A stretch of DNA of 64,000 nucleotides from Hormiphora californensis. Lineage: Eukaryota > Ctenophora > Tentaculata > Cydippida > Pleurobrachiidae. This document shows positions 12,501 to 24,522 of this stretch, piece by piece (positions within the stretch are counted from its first letter, which is position 1; each line of letters begins with the position of its first letter). The DNA lies in the NCBI GenBank assembly GCA_020137815.1, contig CM035352.1:4756998-4820997 (forward strand), written 5' to 3'. The position numbers were made by a program, and so were the translations under genes. The notes below the pieces were generated by a model, which worked only from the letters and a program-made list of their open reading frames with translations, made no database searches and had not been told where the DNA came from.

Positions 12501-15500
12501 ATAAACTAAACTATTCGTTTTGCATAAATAAACGCTGTGAAAGGTGTAAGTAGTCTTTTTCGAAGGTATGGTTTTGGAGGTATGGTTTTGGAGGTAAGAG
12601 GTAAGGTATGGTTTTGGAGGTAAGAAGGAGGTAAGAAGTCGTAACCGGTTAGTCGACTGTGAGGTTAGGCAGGTTTGCGTAGATAGTTTGATTTGAACCT
12701 GTTTTGATTTGAACCTGCCAGGAGGTAATGAAGTTCGGAGGTGTTGTTGGTTATGATCAATGGAGGTGGGTAATCTGAAAAGTTAATTTATAATTGGATT
12801 AATTAGACGAGACTTTTGAATTATATGTGAGACTCATTGGAAAATGCGAGTTAGAGAACAGTGAGAATTGAATTGAGTTTTTAACATGTTACTCTTTTTA
12901 CCTGCGTGTGTTTAAAATATTCCCCTTGTTCGATTACAATGCTTGTTCCAAAAGAGACACGAACAATTGTCAATTAATTATGTGCCTAATGCACTGCGAT
13001 CTCTTGATGCTGAGGGTGTGTCCAGCCTCCCATTCTTCCTCTTTTTCATGAGGCTATCACGACTACATGGGCTACATCTGCACAGGGTACCGGGCTGGAT
13101 TCTGAAGGCGCCAAATCATCACATTTTATGGACCGGAGTAACACTACTGATCGTGGGTCACAGTGACAGTTTGAGGAGGCACGAAAAAAAAACAGGTACG
13201 GTCACAACTGGGATGGAGCATTTTCAGTGGAGCATGCACAGACGTGAGAGAGTCTTCTACTTTCCTCCTGTGTATCAATGGGTTCCTGAGGAAGTAAGAT
13301 TGAGGATAACTGGCTATTCTCTGAGGAGAAGTGGTTTTAAGTAATGTGGATACTTCGCTGGCGGAATGGCGGATGGATTGCTCATTACCGGCGGACCAGA
13401 GTTAGGGATAGTTTGATCTGGATTAAAGGGGATCAACGCAGACCTGGCAATAATTCGAGGAATTGGATTTTGTAGGCGGATGGATTATGGGCGGACCGAG
13501 TATGGATGGATCTATCTGGAGCAGTGGAGCAATGGAGGAGCAAAGCGGATCTGATAATGATTCGGGGCAAGAAAAGTAAGCGAAAAGTGGTCGAAGCTAA
13601 TATCAAAGCTACCAGCCATGAGCTGACGGTGATGGCGGTACCTGTGGAAACCGGCCTGGAATCCAGCTGCAGTCTCCGGATTTAGACAGTACGGTGTTGG
13701 TGGTTCTTAATCCTATTCCTTCTACAAGTCGTGTCTACAAAGGATACCCAGATCAATTGAGATGATTCAATATTAGTCTGTTTGTGTGTGTTGTCAAGTG
13801 TGATTCTGTTATTGAATGAATTGGTTAGGTTGTTGTGAGTTTATTATAGGATATTTTATTCCAAGAAATTAGGGATTTCTTGCACTTTGGGGGAGGTGGG
13901 ATTGTAGGGCTGAAAAATGCTCAGCCTACAAAACCATTTCACACAACCATTCAATAGAGAAAGAGAGAAGGTTAGAATCACTTGGTGACTCGGAGGTTGC
14001 TTGACATATGTATATTATTCGGTTATTCATATTTAGTATTCAGAGGTATTTCATTGTTGAACTACATGTGATCTCATGTAGCGTGAGAGTATAGAGGTAC
14101 GTGGCACGAGGACGTGTCTGATCTTCGTAGTAATAGTTTAGTGACAAAGAGGTTATTAGATCAGGGGAGGATGAACTCTTTCATCCATGAGATACTACTG
14201 TAGTCTAGACAGAGAACAATAGGTGAATAGAACAGGGAGCAGAGGCTGAGTTAATTCTCGTTAATTTACAGTGACAGGTGGGGCCAGTCTCGGTTAGTTG
14301 GGGAGGAGGAATAAAGTCCAGTACGAGTCAGTTCTGGACCGACCAGAATTACTTGCGTTTGATAGTTGAGCTCTGGGAAAGCTCTTCTTAGTTACTTTAG
14401 TTAGACGGAGGATAACGGCGGGGACGGAGGTTTATGGCGGTTGGTATAGAGGTATTGTATAGGTGGACGGCAGGTCAAGGTAAGAAGGTTTGCTTACGCA
14501 TAGCTGACTCGATTGGAGTCAGCTTGTCTCGCTATGGGTCGAGTTGTGATGGACACAACTCCCCTACTATGCTCTCAGATATGATAGGCCGTCTTGGTAT
14601 AGACGGAGCCAGCTTTGTTCTGCTTGTCATACTTGCTGGAGGTTGATGAGTCCCAAAGTGATTTAGGAAGAGACGAGCCAATGAGATGAGAGACAAGTTA
14701 TATTTCAGGGTATTTTATATTGATTTATTTATGAGCGGACGATGTTCTTTTACAGTGATTATTTGGGGCTGGATTTATCCCGCACTTTGTACCCTGAACT
14801 GTTTGTTTCAGTTTGCTATTATGGGAACGGATATAAACTGGTCATTTCATTATAGCACTCAAACCCCACCCGCTAGGTAGGTTGGCTTAGGAGCATTATT
14901 GGCATGGGGGTATGTCAGCTCCGTAAGTGTGTGAGGTGCTTGTTGGAGCACTGGTAGTGTGTTCACATAGAAGGGTTTTTTACAGTCCGGCCCTGAGCTT
15001 CACGCACCTACATTCTCAACGAACGACTTGCCCGCAATAGGTTATGTAGTTCCCTCTTCGTTCGAATAACAACTGTTTCTTTTGCTCGATCATACTACCT
15101 TTAGACACTGATCAGTACAATGAATATCCGCTGGTTTGCAATCATTTTCTTTGCAATGGCGACCTTTTTCGGACTTTCTGGGAATACTCTTGTAATCTAC
15201 TCCTCGGTACGATACAACGCAATCAACTTGGACGAAGTCTCTGTTATGTTTGTCCGGAATTTGGCGGTGGCTGATTTGCTCTACGCAACGGTCGGTATCC
15301 TGCCCAACTGCATCTCCTCAATAACGGGCTACAAACCCTTTTGGTATGGGGTTATGCGAGGTGTTCTACTGGGCAAGACACGGAGCTGGAGCAATAAGTC
15401 TGTGGACGCTCACTGTCATCACTACACACCGAATGTTAGTGGTACTGGCACCATTGCGGGAGTTGATCACGCCGCGAAAAGCTTGGGTAATACTGATCAC

Positions 15501-18031
15501 TTATTGGCTCTTATGTGCCTTTTGCATCCTTTTGTTAGTTGAGGCTTCCGAGGGCCCACAATACTACTTTGACAAAGTTGTATGGGACTGTCGGGTCAAC
15601 TTTTGGAGCTCAACAGATCCATCACTAGCAGAAAGGTATCAGTTGTATCTTGGGTTAACTACCTTTTTGGTACTGATCCCTATTATCGCGACTGTCAGCT
15701 GCAACATATTCCTGCTAGTTGTGGCGACCCGAAAACGCCTGACGCCCCAGTCTGGTTTCAATTTCAAAGCTCTGACCACTGTGGTTTCCCTTACTACTGT
15801 ATTCCTAGCCAGTTGGTCAGTTTATCTGTACTTTGATGTCCGGAGTTTGTTTGGAAAAACAGATGAATCGGGCCGATATATGTTACTGGAGAGTGTGGCG
15901 ATTTGTCTTGGCGTTGTAGCTAACCCCGTCTTGTATACCCTAACTAACCGGCGGTTTTATCTCTATGTCCGGTCTCTCATCGTGAGGAGCAGCCAAGCAG
16001 ACGAGGCGAGACAACTTTTACTGGAGGATTAACTTGACAGAGAGATGAATAACTCTAGAGAGTGAATAACGCGACAGAGCTTGGACATTAAAATATTTGT
16101 ACCGTGTGGAGGGTGGTGATTACTGTTAGTGTGCCATCTCATTACTGTAATATCTGGCTGTAAAAACTCATTTCTTCTATTAGAAATTAATTAATGATAT
16201 ATTGAGTTTTCATTCGTCATGTCTACCGCGGTGTTCAGATAGGGAAAAACTTACTTTGTCTTCATCAAACAAAACTGATACAAGTTGGCAAGATTTGCTG
16301 ATCCCCACAAACATGTTGGTTCTTTTGTTACCAAAAAACACACTGACACTTATCGGGGCGCTACATTCCCAAATCCCAATTCGAACGAGAGGCTGGTGGT
16401 AGAATAATTAATGACTCCTTCATTGTAACATTTCTCTTTCCAGCTGTTATAAAGGCCCTCCAAACACTTCAACAAAAAATCAAAAAGTTGGAGCTGGAGC
16501 GGCAGGAAGCGGAAAGGAACTGCGGATCTCTCAGTGAAGACACGGGAAAATTCCGGGAGATGGTATCTGCTGCATCAAACACCGGTAAGATACTGAGTAC
16601 TGGAGAAAGAAAGTTTGTAACTGTTGTAGCACGTCCCTTCCGGGGGCGCTCACCAGAGCCTTGTGTTTTGAGAAATTAGCCACATAATACCAAATAATAT
16701 CCTCAGATCACAACGTGACAAAGGGAGAGACAGCGGGTGAACAAATGTACGCCCTAACGCCAACTAAAACATCAACTCCCTCATCCGATAATAATCCCCA
16801 TAGTGCATTCACCCGTTACAACAAGCTCTCCCCGCGTGAGGCAACACCTCCAACAAACAACTCTTCCCCGCCAAGAAACAACAACAACTTGTCCCCACCA
16901 AGGAACAATACAACATCACCTCCATCAAAAAACGTCCTTCCTCCACCAAGGGATGATTTGGATATCAAAAAGACGGTGTATTTTCCTTCTAAGGATCAAC
17001 CCTATGCAACATATGTCCGCCCAAAAAGAGATAATCTTACCAAACGTAAATACTATTGTACATGAGCACTAACTAATTTCAACCTTCTCGCACTGAAAAT
17101 TAATTATTTCTTCCTGGTCTCATACCGACATATATTCCCAGCTGAACCAGTAAAGACATTGGCCGATAGCAGAGTCAGTATACTGGAGAAGCAGCTAGAA
17201 TACATGAGGCGGCTAGTCCACAATGCCGAATCTGAACGGACCAAGGCAACTGAGAAATTAGCGCAGCTAGAGGGAAAGGAAAATAAGGTGAGTTAGCCGG
17301 GGTGGGCTTTGTTTTCCTCGACCATATCCCTGTATCATATCACAAGTTAGTCAGTTCTTGGTGATACATTTTAGTTACATCACGAAACTAGGGAGGATTT
17401 TTATTAATTTTTCTGATTATATTCAGGAGACCTGTACTTTGGAAGATATTCGGAAACAAAACGAGAAGATTGAGCACTTACAGATGGAGTGCGAGCGGTT
17501 GAACTCCGCACATTCTAATGCCCAGGTATGTAACAGCCTCTCCCTTAAATCCTTCTATCCTCCTTATCTCTCTCTCCAGTCTCTCCTTCTCCCTCAAGTC
17601 CCCAACTGATCATCCCATCAATGTGAGAGTCTAAACAGTTTAATCACACCCAGGACAAAATTAAAGAGTTGGAGGGTCGATTTGGGGAAGAAAAAGATAG
17701 TCACGAGAAGTTATTCCGGCAAACAGAGGAGGTAAGAGTTCATTGCATGCTTTCTAATATTGTGGAGTTTTCTGTCGAGTAAAACTTGCCAAAAAGGAGA
17801 GTTTCAATATATGCTTGGTAGGCAGGTTTTGGATGCTCTGATGTTTTCACAAGTTTTAAACGCTAACTAAGAACAGAAATCCCAGTTAGCACGGTTGACT
17901 GAGGAAAATAAGAATCTAATGCTCAGCATTACACCCTCCCTACCTCCCTCACCGCCCAACCATCGACCCTCACCATCTGGGAATTACAGACCCTCTCCTG
18001 AACCGAAACGAAAACAGGTAATAGGAAATGT

Positions 18032-18071
<40 letters not shown>

Positions 18072-18960
18072 TCTCTCCCTATCTAAACTACACCAATTTC
18101 AGAGATCCACCAGATCGGGTAGCTATGAACCCAGACCACCCCGGTGCGAAACCCTGAAGAAGCCGATGCCGTTTGTATGTGGTCGCTCTGCTCACCCCTC
18201 TCACTCCCTCTCTGCCAATGTTCAGCAAGTGTAAGTGTAATCAGGGGGTTACCATGGTAACATGTTAAAAGTGCTACCTATTTAGCACGCCACATGTTTT
18301 GAAATCTGAGTGTACTAAAGATGCAATTATCAGGTTGTCGCTTCTACAAAAGGAGAACCCGAACCTCTGTGCTCGAATCTCCACACAAAGACGAAAGAAG
18401 GGTGGAAGTGGTACTACCGGGGAGATAAAGCAGATAATTAGTGGCTTAGAGGACGATATCGGGGCCTTAACATTGTAAGTTTATAATGGCTCCCTTTTTG
18501 ATGTTTTGAAAATCTAGAGAATTCCACACTAACCCACAATCAACCCACAGTGAATACCAGTCCCTGAAGTCGAGAGATCAGGATGCTGAGACAAAGGGGA
18601 AACTAGATTACATAACCGTCCAAATGGAAAAGAAGAGTTCTCACATTAAAAAACTTCGGTCACTCCAGAAAAAGGTTATTATTATTTGTCCTACCGGATT
18701 GTTTTAGTAAGTGTGGTAAAAAGATCATACACCTTATATCTAAATTTTCTTTTCTTGGGTTGACATGGATTTAACATTAACCCTCCCAGATGGATAGTGA
18801 GCGAGTTGTGACTGCTAAAGCCATGCCCCTCTCTTCAAGTAGTCAGTCCAGTAACCGAGAGGTACAAATATCACTGAAGGGACGTAATACGAGGGAATTG
18901 CTAACGAAAGTTAAGAGTATAAGAGATGTTCTAACCAACAAGGATATTCAGTGGGTGTGA
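6526..18960 (+). CDS. CEP57: CEP57-family centrosomal protein, 11 exons
   Basis: Homologue of CEP57/CEP57L1 (translokin), a coiled-coil protein of the pericentriolar material that binds microtubules. Exons: 6526-6649, 16444-16584, 16707-17045, 17142-17287, 17427-17525, 17654-17731, 17877-18017, 18103-18230, 18334-18474, 18551-18674, 18790-18960. All have GT-AG borders and matching phases, and they sum to 1632 nt, or 543 aa (human about 500). Family-diagnostic stretches: AVIKALQTLQQKIKKLELER (exon 2), LEKQLEYMRRLVHNAESE (exon 4), the C-terminal domain signature KPMPFVCGRSAHPSHSLSAN (exon 8), and coiled coil plus LTKVKSIRDVL at the end. Exon 3 adds a Pro/Asn-rich insert. Intron 1 (6650-16443) contains the LTR element and a nested GPCR. 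AATAAA lies at 19002-19007. Confidence 0.92.
6617..6755 (+). repeat. Tandem repeat carrying three copies of the CEP57 exon 1 splice donor
   Basis: A unit of about 40 bp, ACCGACCTAACTTACTCTAG plus CAGYGATG|GTAAGTC, occurs three times, with donor GT at 6650, 6689 and 6729. Donors 1 and 2 are 39 bp apart, so using donor 2 adds 13 in-frame residues (GKSSTDLTYYSSD). Donor 3 is 40 bp further on and would shift the frame. Confidence 0.85.
7028..8137 (+). repeat. 5' LTR (1110 bp)
   Basis: Begins TGTAGGGCTG and ends GCACCTACA, with inverted terminal hexamers TGTAGG/CCTACA. AATAAA occurs at 7435-7440 and a TATA-like TTTTATATTG near 7840. Small frames of 70 and 64 codons (7559-7771 and 7811-8005) recur unchanged in the other LTR; there is no sign that they encode proteins. 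Confidence 0.92.
8138..13902 (+). other. Internal region of the LTR element, no recognisable gene
   Basis: This is 5.8 kb of sequence without a long frame on either strand. By eye the plus strand has clearly more G than C and is rich in GGT/GGA words. Local tandem repeats occur at 9538-9611 (AGCTCCCGAGAAGGTAGAGC units) and 12566-12640 (GGTATGGTTTTGGAGGTA units). The longest plus-strand frame is 12943-13344 (133 codons). It has Arg/His-rich ends and a hydrophobic centre and matches nothing I recognise. Frames at 9407-9751, 9745-9957 and 11453-11785 on the minus strand look fortuitous. Confidence 0.7.
13903..15012 (+). repeat. 3' LTR (1110 bp)
   Basis: Same sequence as the 5' LTR in every stretch compared. 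It is preceded by a purine tract (13889-13901) and followed by the second TTCT target copy. Its 3' end is 107 bp upstream of the ATG of the nested GPCR, so it now forms the proximal upstream sequence of that gene. Confidence 0.92.
15120..16032 (+). CDS. Class A (rhodopsin-like) orphan GPCR with +1 frameshift
   Basis: Seven-transmembrane receptor, single exon, nested in CEP57 intron 1 on the same strand. TM1 has GNTLVIY (the conserved Asn), TM2 has NLAVADLLYA (the conserved LAxxD), and TM3 starts with the conserved Cys in LCEVFYWARHG. The DRY position is THR in VITTHRM, and TM7 has NPVLY as NPxxY. The first frame (from 15120) gives TM1-TM2 and then loses homology; the next frame gives TM3-TM7. 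The switch is at the GGGG of 15348-15351: one G fewer yields WYGLCEVF and a continuous 303-aa receptor. The extracellular N terminus is very short. Ligand unknown. It is either a functional gene with an assembly error or a very young pseudogene. Confidence 0.8.
16033..16443. other. 3' side of CEP57 intron 1
   Basis: This 411-bp stretch runs from the GPCR stop to the CEP57 exon 2 acceptor (TTTCCAG at 16443). It is AT-rich with no frame worth reporting and should contain the GPCR 3' untranslated region. Confidence 0.4.
18037..18081. repeat. (CT)n microsatellite in CEP57 intron 7
   Basis: A CT-dinucleotide run interrupted by CCCT, lying between the donor at 18018 and the acceptor at 18102. It forms most of the polypyrimidine tract of this 85-bp intron. 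Confidence 0.9.
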
Positions 18961-20538
18961 GATTGGGTTTTATTGCCCCGTTTTTGTTGTCAAGTCAACG
19001 GAATAAACGACAGGTTATTGGCATTGAAGTACTAATACATATAACGTTACATTCTATTTTACCCTGTATTACCATTAGGAACGTTTTTGAGATGATATTG
19101 TTACAGATTAAATTGAGGACATTTAGAAAATGTTTGTTTTGATTTGAATTATAACTTGACTCGCCTGGTGCCGCTGTTAGAATTGTTCCGTTAGAGTTTC
19201 GTATTTGGAACGCGCGACGACATTCTTGCGCAAAAGGCGCATTGTTGTCAGCCTCATGTCTGACGGCGCGGCAAATACAAAATGAAATGCGCGTTTTGTT
19301 TTTGCGCGTAACAACGCCGCGCACGATTTATTTCCAATATCTATAATTTTGATCACCTGGTCTTTTCCACTTCCTGTTTCCGGGAACGCCTTCCTCCCTT
19401 GAAAAGTGCTGCCTTATCCTGCCAGCAACGTTTGCCAACTTCCTCCCCCTCTCTGACCGTGAGAAGTTCTCACTGAGAACGAGGTAAGCAATGTGGCAGA
19501 CGCCCCTGGCTTGTATTGCCATTGATGCAACGCTTGCCATTGATGCAACACAGCCTGTCCATTCGTCGAGTTGAGTTCGCCGAACTCAGTTCGGGCTCGC
19601 GTCAGCTGACATCAGGCCTTCGGTCAGGTTTGAGAGCCTTAGTAGAGGGGTTGTAGCACCGGGAGGTAATGAGTAAACACACACACACGCATTGAGCAAG
19701 CTCAATGTTTAGCTATTCTCCGGCTGGGTATAGGGCTGAGGTACTGGCAAGATATAGTAGGATCGCTACTGCCCACATGTCAAGTTTATTCGGATATACA
19801 AGTTTAAAAGGTTGGGGGGTCACAGGGACCGTCTTAGCTTCGCTCCCCGTTAACATTGCCTGTAACCGGGGGTCCACTAAGCTCTCATATATACTCGGCC
19901 ATTACTCCCAACCACTAGTAGTGGTTTTCAGTACCTCTTATACTGGTAAATCCGTATAGAAACAATCCTTGTGTTTTAATAACGATCACTCCGTATATCT
20001 TGCACTGACCCAGTATTACCACACATTAATTGTGCAATTGGCACTATGGGATTTCTCCACTACGGCCGGCACTGTGAGTAATCAGCCACTATATAAGCTA
20101 CATCTTGGTTGCTAACCAGTCAATACATTAGTAGAGTTTGAGAGCCTGGGAACAGTGGCCACTCAGTCACGCACTAGTGGAACATGTCAACCCCTCGCCA
20201 GCTGGCTTCACTCAGACGTCAGACTTCTGAGTGAAAAAAATCAATACAGGGGCTCAGGGCTGTGGCTGTGCTAAGAATTGGGGCATAGAGCCTCTGGTCT
20301 TGCCTGATGCCTCTTTCTCACGTATGGACTATGGACTATGTCAGTATGTCAAGAGGAAATTGTGCCAAAACTCCGCTCCCGAACGAATGCAGTTCAAACT
20401 TAAATTGAGGTTGATTGAAAAGTTAAAAAATCAAAACACTACAAAAATAAAATCTTAAGCCTATTTAAATCGACAAATGATTGTTGAAACAGACTACAGA
20501 GAAAAACCATTTAAAGGAATGTCTCCGTCTATTTGTGG
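18961..20538. other. Intergenic region between CEP57 and TRPC (convergent)
   Basis: The CEP57 poly(A) signal AATAAA is at 19002-19007. About 19140-19550 contains a diverged copy of the GC-rich dispersed repeat seen near position 900. About 19640-20280 resembles a decayed LTR or other repeat: CA-repeat, a TATA-like ACTATATAAGC near 20089 and internal repeats of TGAGAGCCT. Ends could not be defined. No gene is supported. Confidence 0.4.
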
Positions 20539-23500
20539 TTACGAGTTCTTTTTATTTCCACAGCATCGTTTCGCCAGTTCATTTATCAGCATGTACCTCA
20601 TCTTGAACTCCTGTATTTTCGATTCATCAATATCAGAGGGTGTCTCACGTCCTAGCTCCGCGTCTACTTCGATATTACTAACCTGAAATTAATTATGCTA
20701 GATGTCCGAAGGACACCAGAGATTTACAAAAGTAATTGGAGTGAGTTCTTTTCCTACCGATTCGTTGTACAACATCTGTTGGAAGTCTGGCGATGGAACT
20801 GTTTCATTGACGATTCTCTTCTTCAACCAACCACTCGATACTTCTTGAATGAAGTTCACCTTTAGTTTGTCTGAAATGGAATATAGGTTAACCTAACCAC
20901 CTTACCATGTGGTATCAATCGATGCAGACTGTAGAGACTGCAAATGAACTGTTGGGAAAATTATAAAAAGACTTAAGCGTGATGTACATTAGGGTAGGTA
21001 CTTACTCTTTGGTCGTTGTGTCCTTGTATAGCACCGGTAAAGGACGTACAAAGGGGTCATTATCAAATTGAGGGGAAACATCCAGGGTATACCTTTCTTG
21101 TATTCCTGCGAATAAGGTGGGCTATCATTTTCCATCATTTGCAATAATACCTATTACAATAAAACCTCGATTCACCGAACGTCTAGGTCCTTCCTCTGCA
21201 TTTGCGGAGTACAACTGTACTGAAGTTTCACGATACAGCTATATTTTATACAGGGCCGGATGAGGGACGTGTTGTTACTCACGGTGAATAATTTAGCCCT
21301 GGAATATTTCCACTCGGTATCCTCATTCAGCTGTATCTCCATGTATGTGTTGTTTAGCATTGCAATTAGGGTGTTCATAAACACAATGGAAAGGATCACA
21401 GAGTATACCAAGACCAGGAAAATCATTATCGCATTTGTTGCCTTGTCCTCCGCTACCAGCGACTGAAATATTTGATAGTGAACTGCGTCTCTAACGGACA
21501 AGTTATTTTCAAGCACTCTGCACTATAGAAAGTAAGGTTTTTAATTGTGTTGTTTTACCTCCGTTCCAAGAATGTCGAAGAGGGACCAAGTCATGGTCCG
21601 CAGCGTGTCTATAAAGTCATTGAAGTCTTCCAGCTCCGTGGGACCGCCCTTCAGGGCTCGGTAACTGTGAGCCACTGAGTAGATGGAACACACAAACCCC
21701 ATGAGAATGAGAACAATTAGAATCATGAGTTTAATGACATCAAACATCATTCTCTTGACTGCCAGTTGTAGTGGACCAAGGACTCTGAGGAAGTCCACAA
21801 AGTTCATCAGTCGGAAGAATACAAATACCTCAACGATACCTGATTGAGAAAAACTAATATCAGCTTCCTTATTTGTTATAACTCATAAGCAAACAGCTTT
21901 TGAGTCGCCTGACACTGTGTCCACTCTTCGGAATAATACATAAAGTATGAACAATTCAATTCCACTTACTATAAATGTAAAAAGCAACCGTAGGCTTGCT
22001 GATGATTCTGCAAATAATTGCAACAGGCATTGATATACAAATGATCAGGATCTATGATATTCCAGAAATTCCTGAGATACTTTGTTTTCCCGTTGAAAAC
22101 GAACTGGTACATCTCTGTTTCAACCCTCGCCAGGACACAGGCCCAAAGTATAATCTCGAATAATTGTTAATTCTGGGTCAGGTCCAGTTTTCACAGAAAG
22201 CACGGTAGAGACAAGGAGAGTCAGTAAAATGGCATAGTTTATCATATCCACGAATAATGAATAAAATGGTTTTAGAAGCTCTCTAGCCAAATAATCCAAC
22301 CGGCTGTGTTGATATTTCCACGTCCCCGTAACTATAGAATCTTTTACAAGCAGGAAAGTATAGAATATACCCATTATCACGCCCAAAAGAGAGGTACAAA
22401 TTAACCGGAGTAGGACGAGGAATGTTGCCTTATCCTTTGTACCATAAAACTCCTCAACAAGAATCTCCTGACAAAAGGGATGGGCGAGAAATGCTTTTTC
22501 TTTTGCATCAATCGCCGCCTCAATGTATGCAGTGCTGCAAAGTAATCTTCTTGCTTCCCAGACCGTCCTACAGGAATCCAGGAACTGGACGGAAAACTTG
22601 CAGGCATCACGAGCCAATATGAGGCAGTCAGTGGCATACTCTTTCTTGTGGTTAGAAAGTTGAAAGAGTTTCAAATTGCAGTGGTGCGCTGTCTTCATCG
22701 GGTCTTTGGTAAGGTTCATGTACTCGGGACAAATGAGAATGGTCAGGCACATCATGGCCGTTCGTGATTCTCTGTTTGGAGATTTGAGAGTATTACAAAG
22801 GCTATCCACAGCCAGAGTTATATCGGCACCATAATGTAGGAGTTCCTTTAACAGTTCAATATTATCCGCACAGGGATTCAAACTCATTGCCTGGGCAACT
22901 TGGACCAGGGGGTAGTCCCCATTTCCATCTTTGTGGTTGGGATTAGCTCCGAATTTCAACAAGATCCTCGTCATCTGGTTTCTACTGGATCCCATCCTGC
23001 ATGTCAGCAGAAGGGGAGAGTTACCAAACACATCCTGACAGTTGGCTACGTTTTTCTCGCTGTAAAACTTATCTTGACACCCGAACTTGGGAACGACGTT
23101 TTCCTCAATGTTCACACTGTATGTCATGAGAAGATGTTTAAATGTTCGCAAATCTCCATACTCAATGGCTAGGAAAATATGTTGCAAAATTTCAAATCGT
23201 TCGTCGTCAGTCAGTTTGTTGGCCCGGTTTGCACGACGTTGTATTTCCTCACGGAGTCTGTCGGCACTAATAACTGGTTTCGACTTTCTTTCACGTTTCC
23301 TTAGTTCACGCTCTAAGTCATCTCTCCTAACTTTTCGTCCTTTTTGGCGATGGGCTGGTCGTTGGGGAGTTTCTTTAGGCTTTATTGTGGGGACTGGAGG
23401 AGCGGGTGGCACTGGTGGAGCGGGTGGCACTGGCGGGGCGGGCGGAACTGGGGGAGCGGGTGGAGGAACATTACATCCGGGTACGGCGGGAGGAGCTCCG

Positions 23501-24171
23501 GGTACAGACGGAGGAGGAGGAGGACGCTGTCCACCACGATCACCTATTATTTGCGGTACCGGGGGAGCTGGTGGTATGATGTCATTTCTTGAAGGAGTAC
23601 CAATATCATTTGCAGTAGGTTCACCATTTTCGGTTGACGAAACGACGATTAGTTTAGCTGATCCGGTGTCTTTATTTTCCTCATCGTGATCGTACTCCTG
23701 CCACTCTTCTTCCTCTTCCGTGGAACTCCAGTAGTCATCATCTTCATCATCTTCATCATCTTCCTCATCACAGTCTATCACAGTCTCAATAGTACCACCT
23801 CTTATACCACCTCTTAATATACCACCACCACTGTAAGCGAGGGTATCTCGCTCCTCCTGAAGATACTCCAAAACACCCCGCTGCTCCCTTTTCTCATCGA
23901 TCTCCTTCAACACCGCCTGCATGTGTTCTGATGCAAACTCATTTCCAATTACGTCTCCCGCGCCAAAGCCGTCCTCGCCAATACTCGATATCCGCTGAAG
24001 AATTCTGTGTTGAATCTTAGACTTTTTCAAATTCTTGGCTTGTTGCGGTTTTCCATTTTCCGGGTCATTCGGATCGGTGAAGTAGACGATGGGGAGACCC
24101 AGGGGAATTGGAATGTTGTCAGGAGCAATGGAGCTGACATAGTAGTCATCCTGTTCAGACGATCTGCTCAT
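20539..24171 (-). CDS. TRPC-family cation channel, 6 exons, two frameshifts in exon 1
   Basis: TRP channel of the canonical (C) subfamily, a plasma-membrane cation channel. Exons (minus): 24171-21970, 21839-21559, 21462-21283, 21150-21006, 20870-20758, 20682-20539. Features in order: an acidic and proline-rich N-terminal extension of about 280 residues (APPVPP repeats), ankyrin-type repeats (FGNSPLLLTCRMGS, LLKFGANPNHKDGNGDYPL), the TRPC pre-S1 region (AHPFCQEIL), S1, S4-S5 with the TRPC hallmark LGPLQ, pore helix WSLFDILGTE, S6 VFMNTLIAMLNNTY and the TRP box EWKYSRAKL. Two +1 shifts lie in S2 and S3 (near 22165 and 22048). The alternative frames give LFEIILWACVLARVE and ICISMPVAIICRIIS. Removing two bases makes all six exon phases close exactly (3063 nt, 1020 aa). 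Confidence 0.88.
23380..23560 (-). repeat. Proline-rich coding repeat in the TRPC N terminus
   Basis: Imperfect 15-bp units encode PPAPPVPPAPPV on the minus strand, next to PPPPPSVPGAPPAVPG. Such segments can bind SH3, WW or EVH1 domains. This stretch is absent from the vertebrate TRPC proteins I know. The same bases on the plus strand give a long Gly-rich shadow frame that should be ignored. Confidence 0.8.
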
Positions 24172-24447
24172 GGACTCTAGGTGGTAGTCAAGAACAATTT
24201 TTAGCTCAATTTTAGACTAAATTCACTTTAATAACTATATAACTATAACACTATAACCGCTGTAAATACAAGATTTGGGCAATATTACACTGCATCACAG
24301 CTGTAGGGCCGGGTACACACAAGAACAAATAGAATATCTCATGTAGGAAGTAAACCGTTGCAGGGACACGAATTCCAAACAAACAACATAATTGTACTGG
24401 AGCATTATTCCATTCCACTTTCACTCTCTTTCTCCTCTTTCTCTCTT

Positions 24448-24522
<75 letters not shown>

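Larger units (their letters stand above)
7028..15012 (+). mobile_element. Non-autonomous LTR retrotransposon (LARD-like), 7985 bp
   Basis: Two 1110-bp direct repeats (7028-8137 and 13903-15012, constant offset 6875) start TGTAGG and end CCTACA. They flank 5765 bp of internal sequence. A 4-bp target duplication TTCT lies at 7024-7027 and 15013-15016. A primer-binding-site candidate TGGTCCGACGAACC starts at 8140, two bases after the 5' LTR, and its complement ends in CCA as a tRNA would. A purine tract GGGGGAGGTGGGA precedes the 3' LTR. The internal region has no gag, protease, reverse transcriptase, RNase H or integrase reading frame, so the element must depend on proteins from elsewhere. It sits in CEP57 intron 1, same orientation. 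The LTR stretches compared showed no differences, suggesting recent insertion. Confidence 0.93.

Noticed and set aside
23087-23689. Glycine-rich plus-strand frame of 200 codons
   Set aside because: Exact antisense of the proline-rich TRPC N terminus, which has splice-compatible continuation and family homology.
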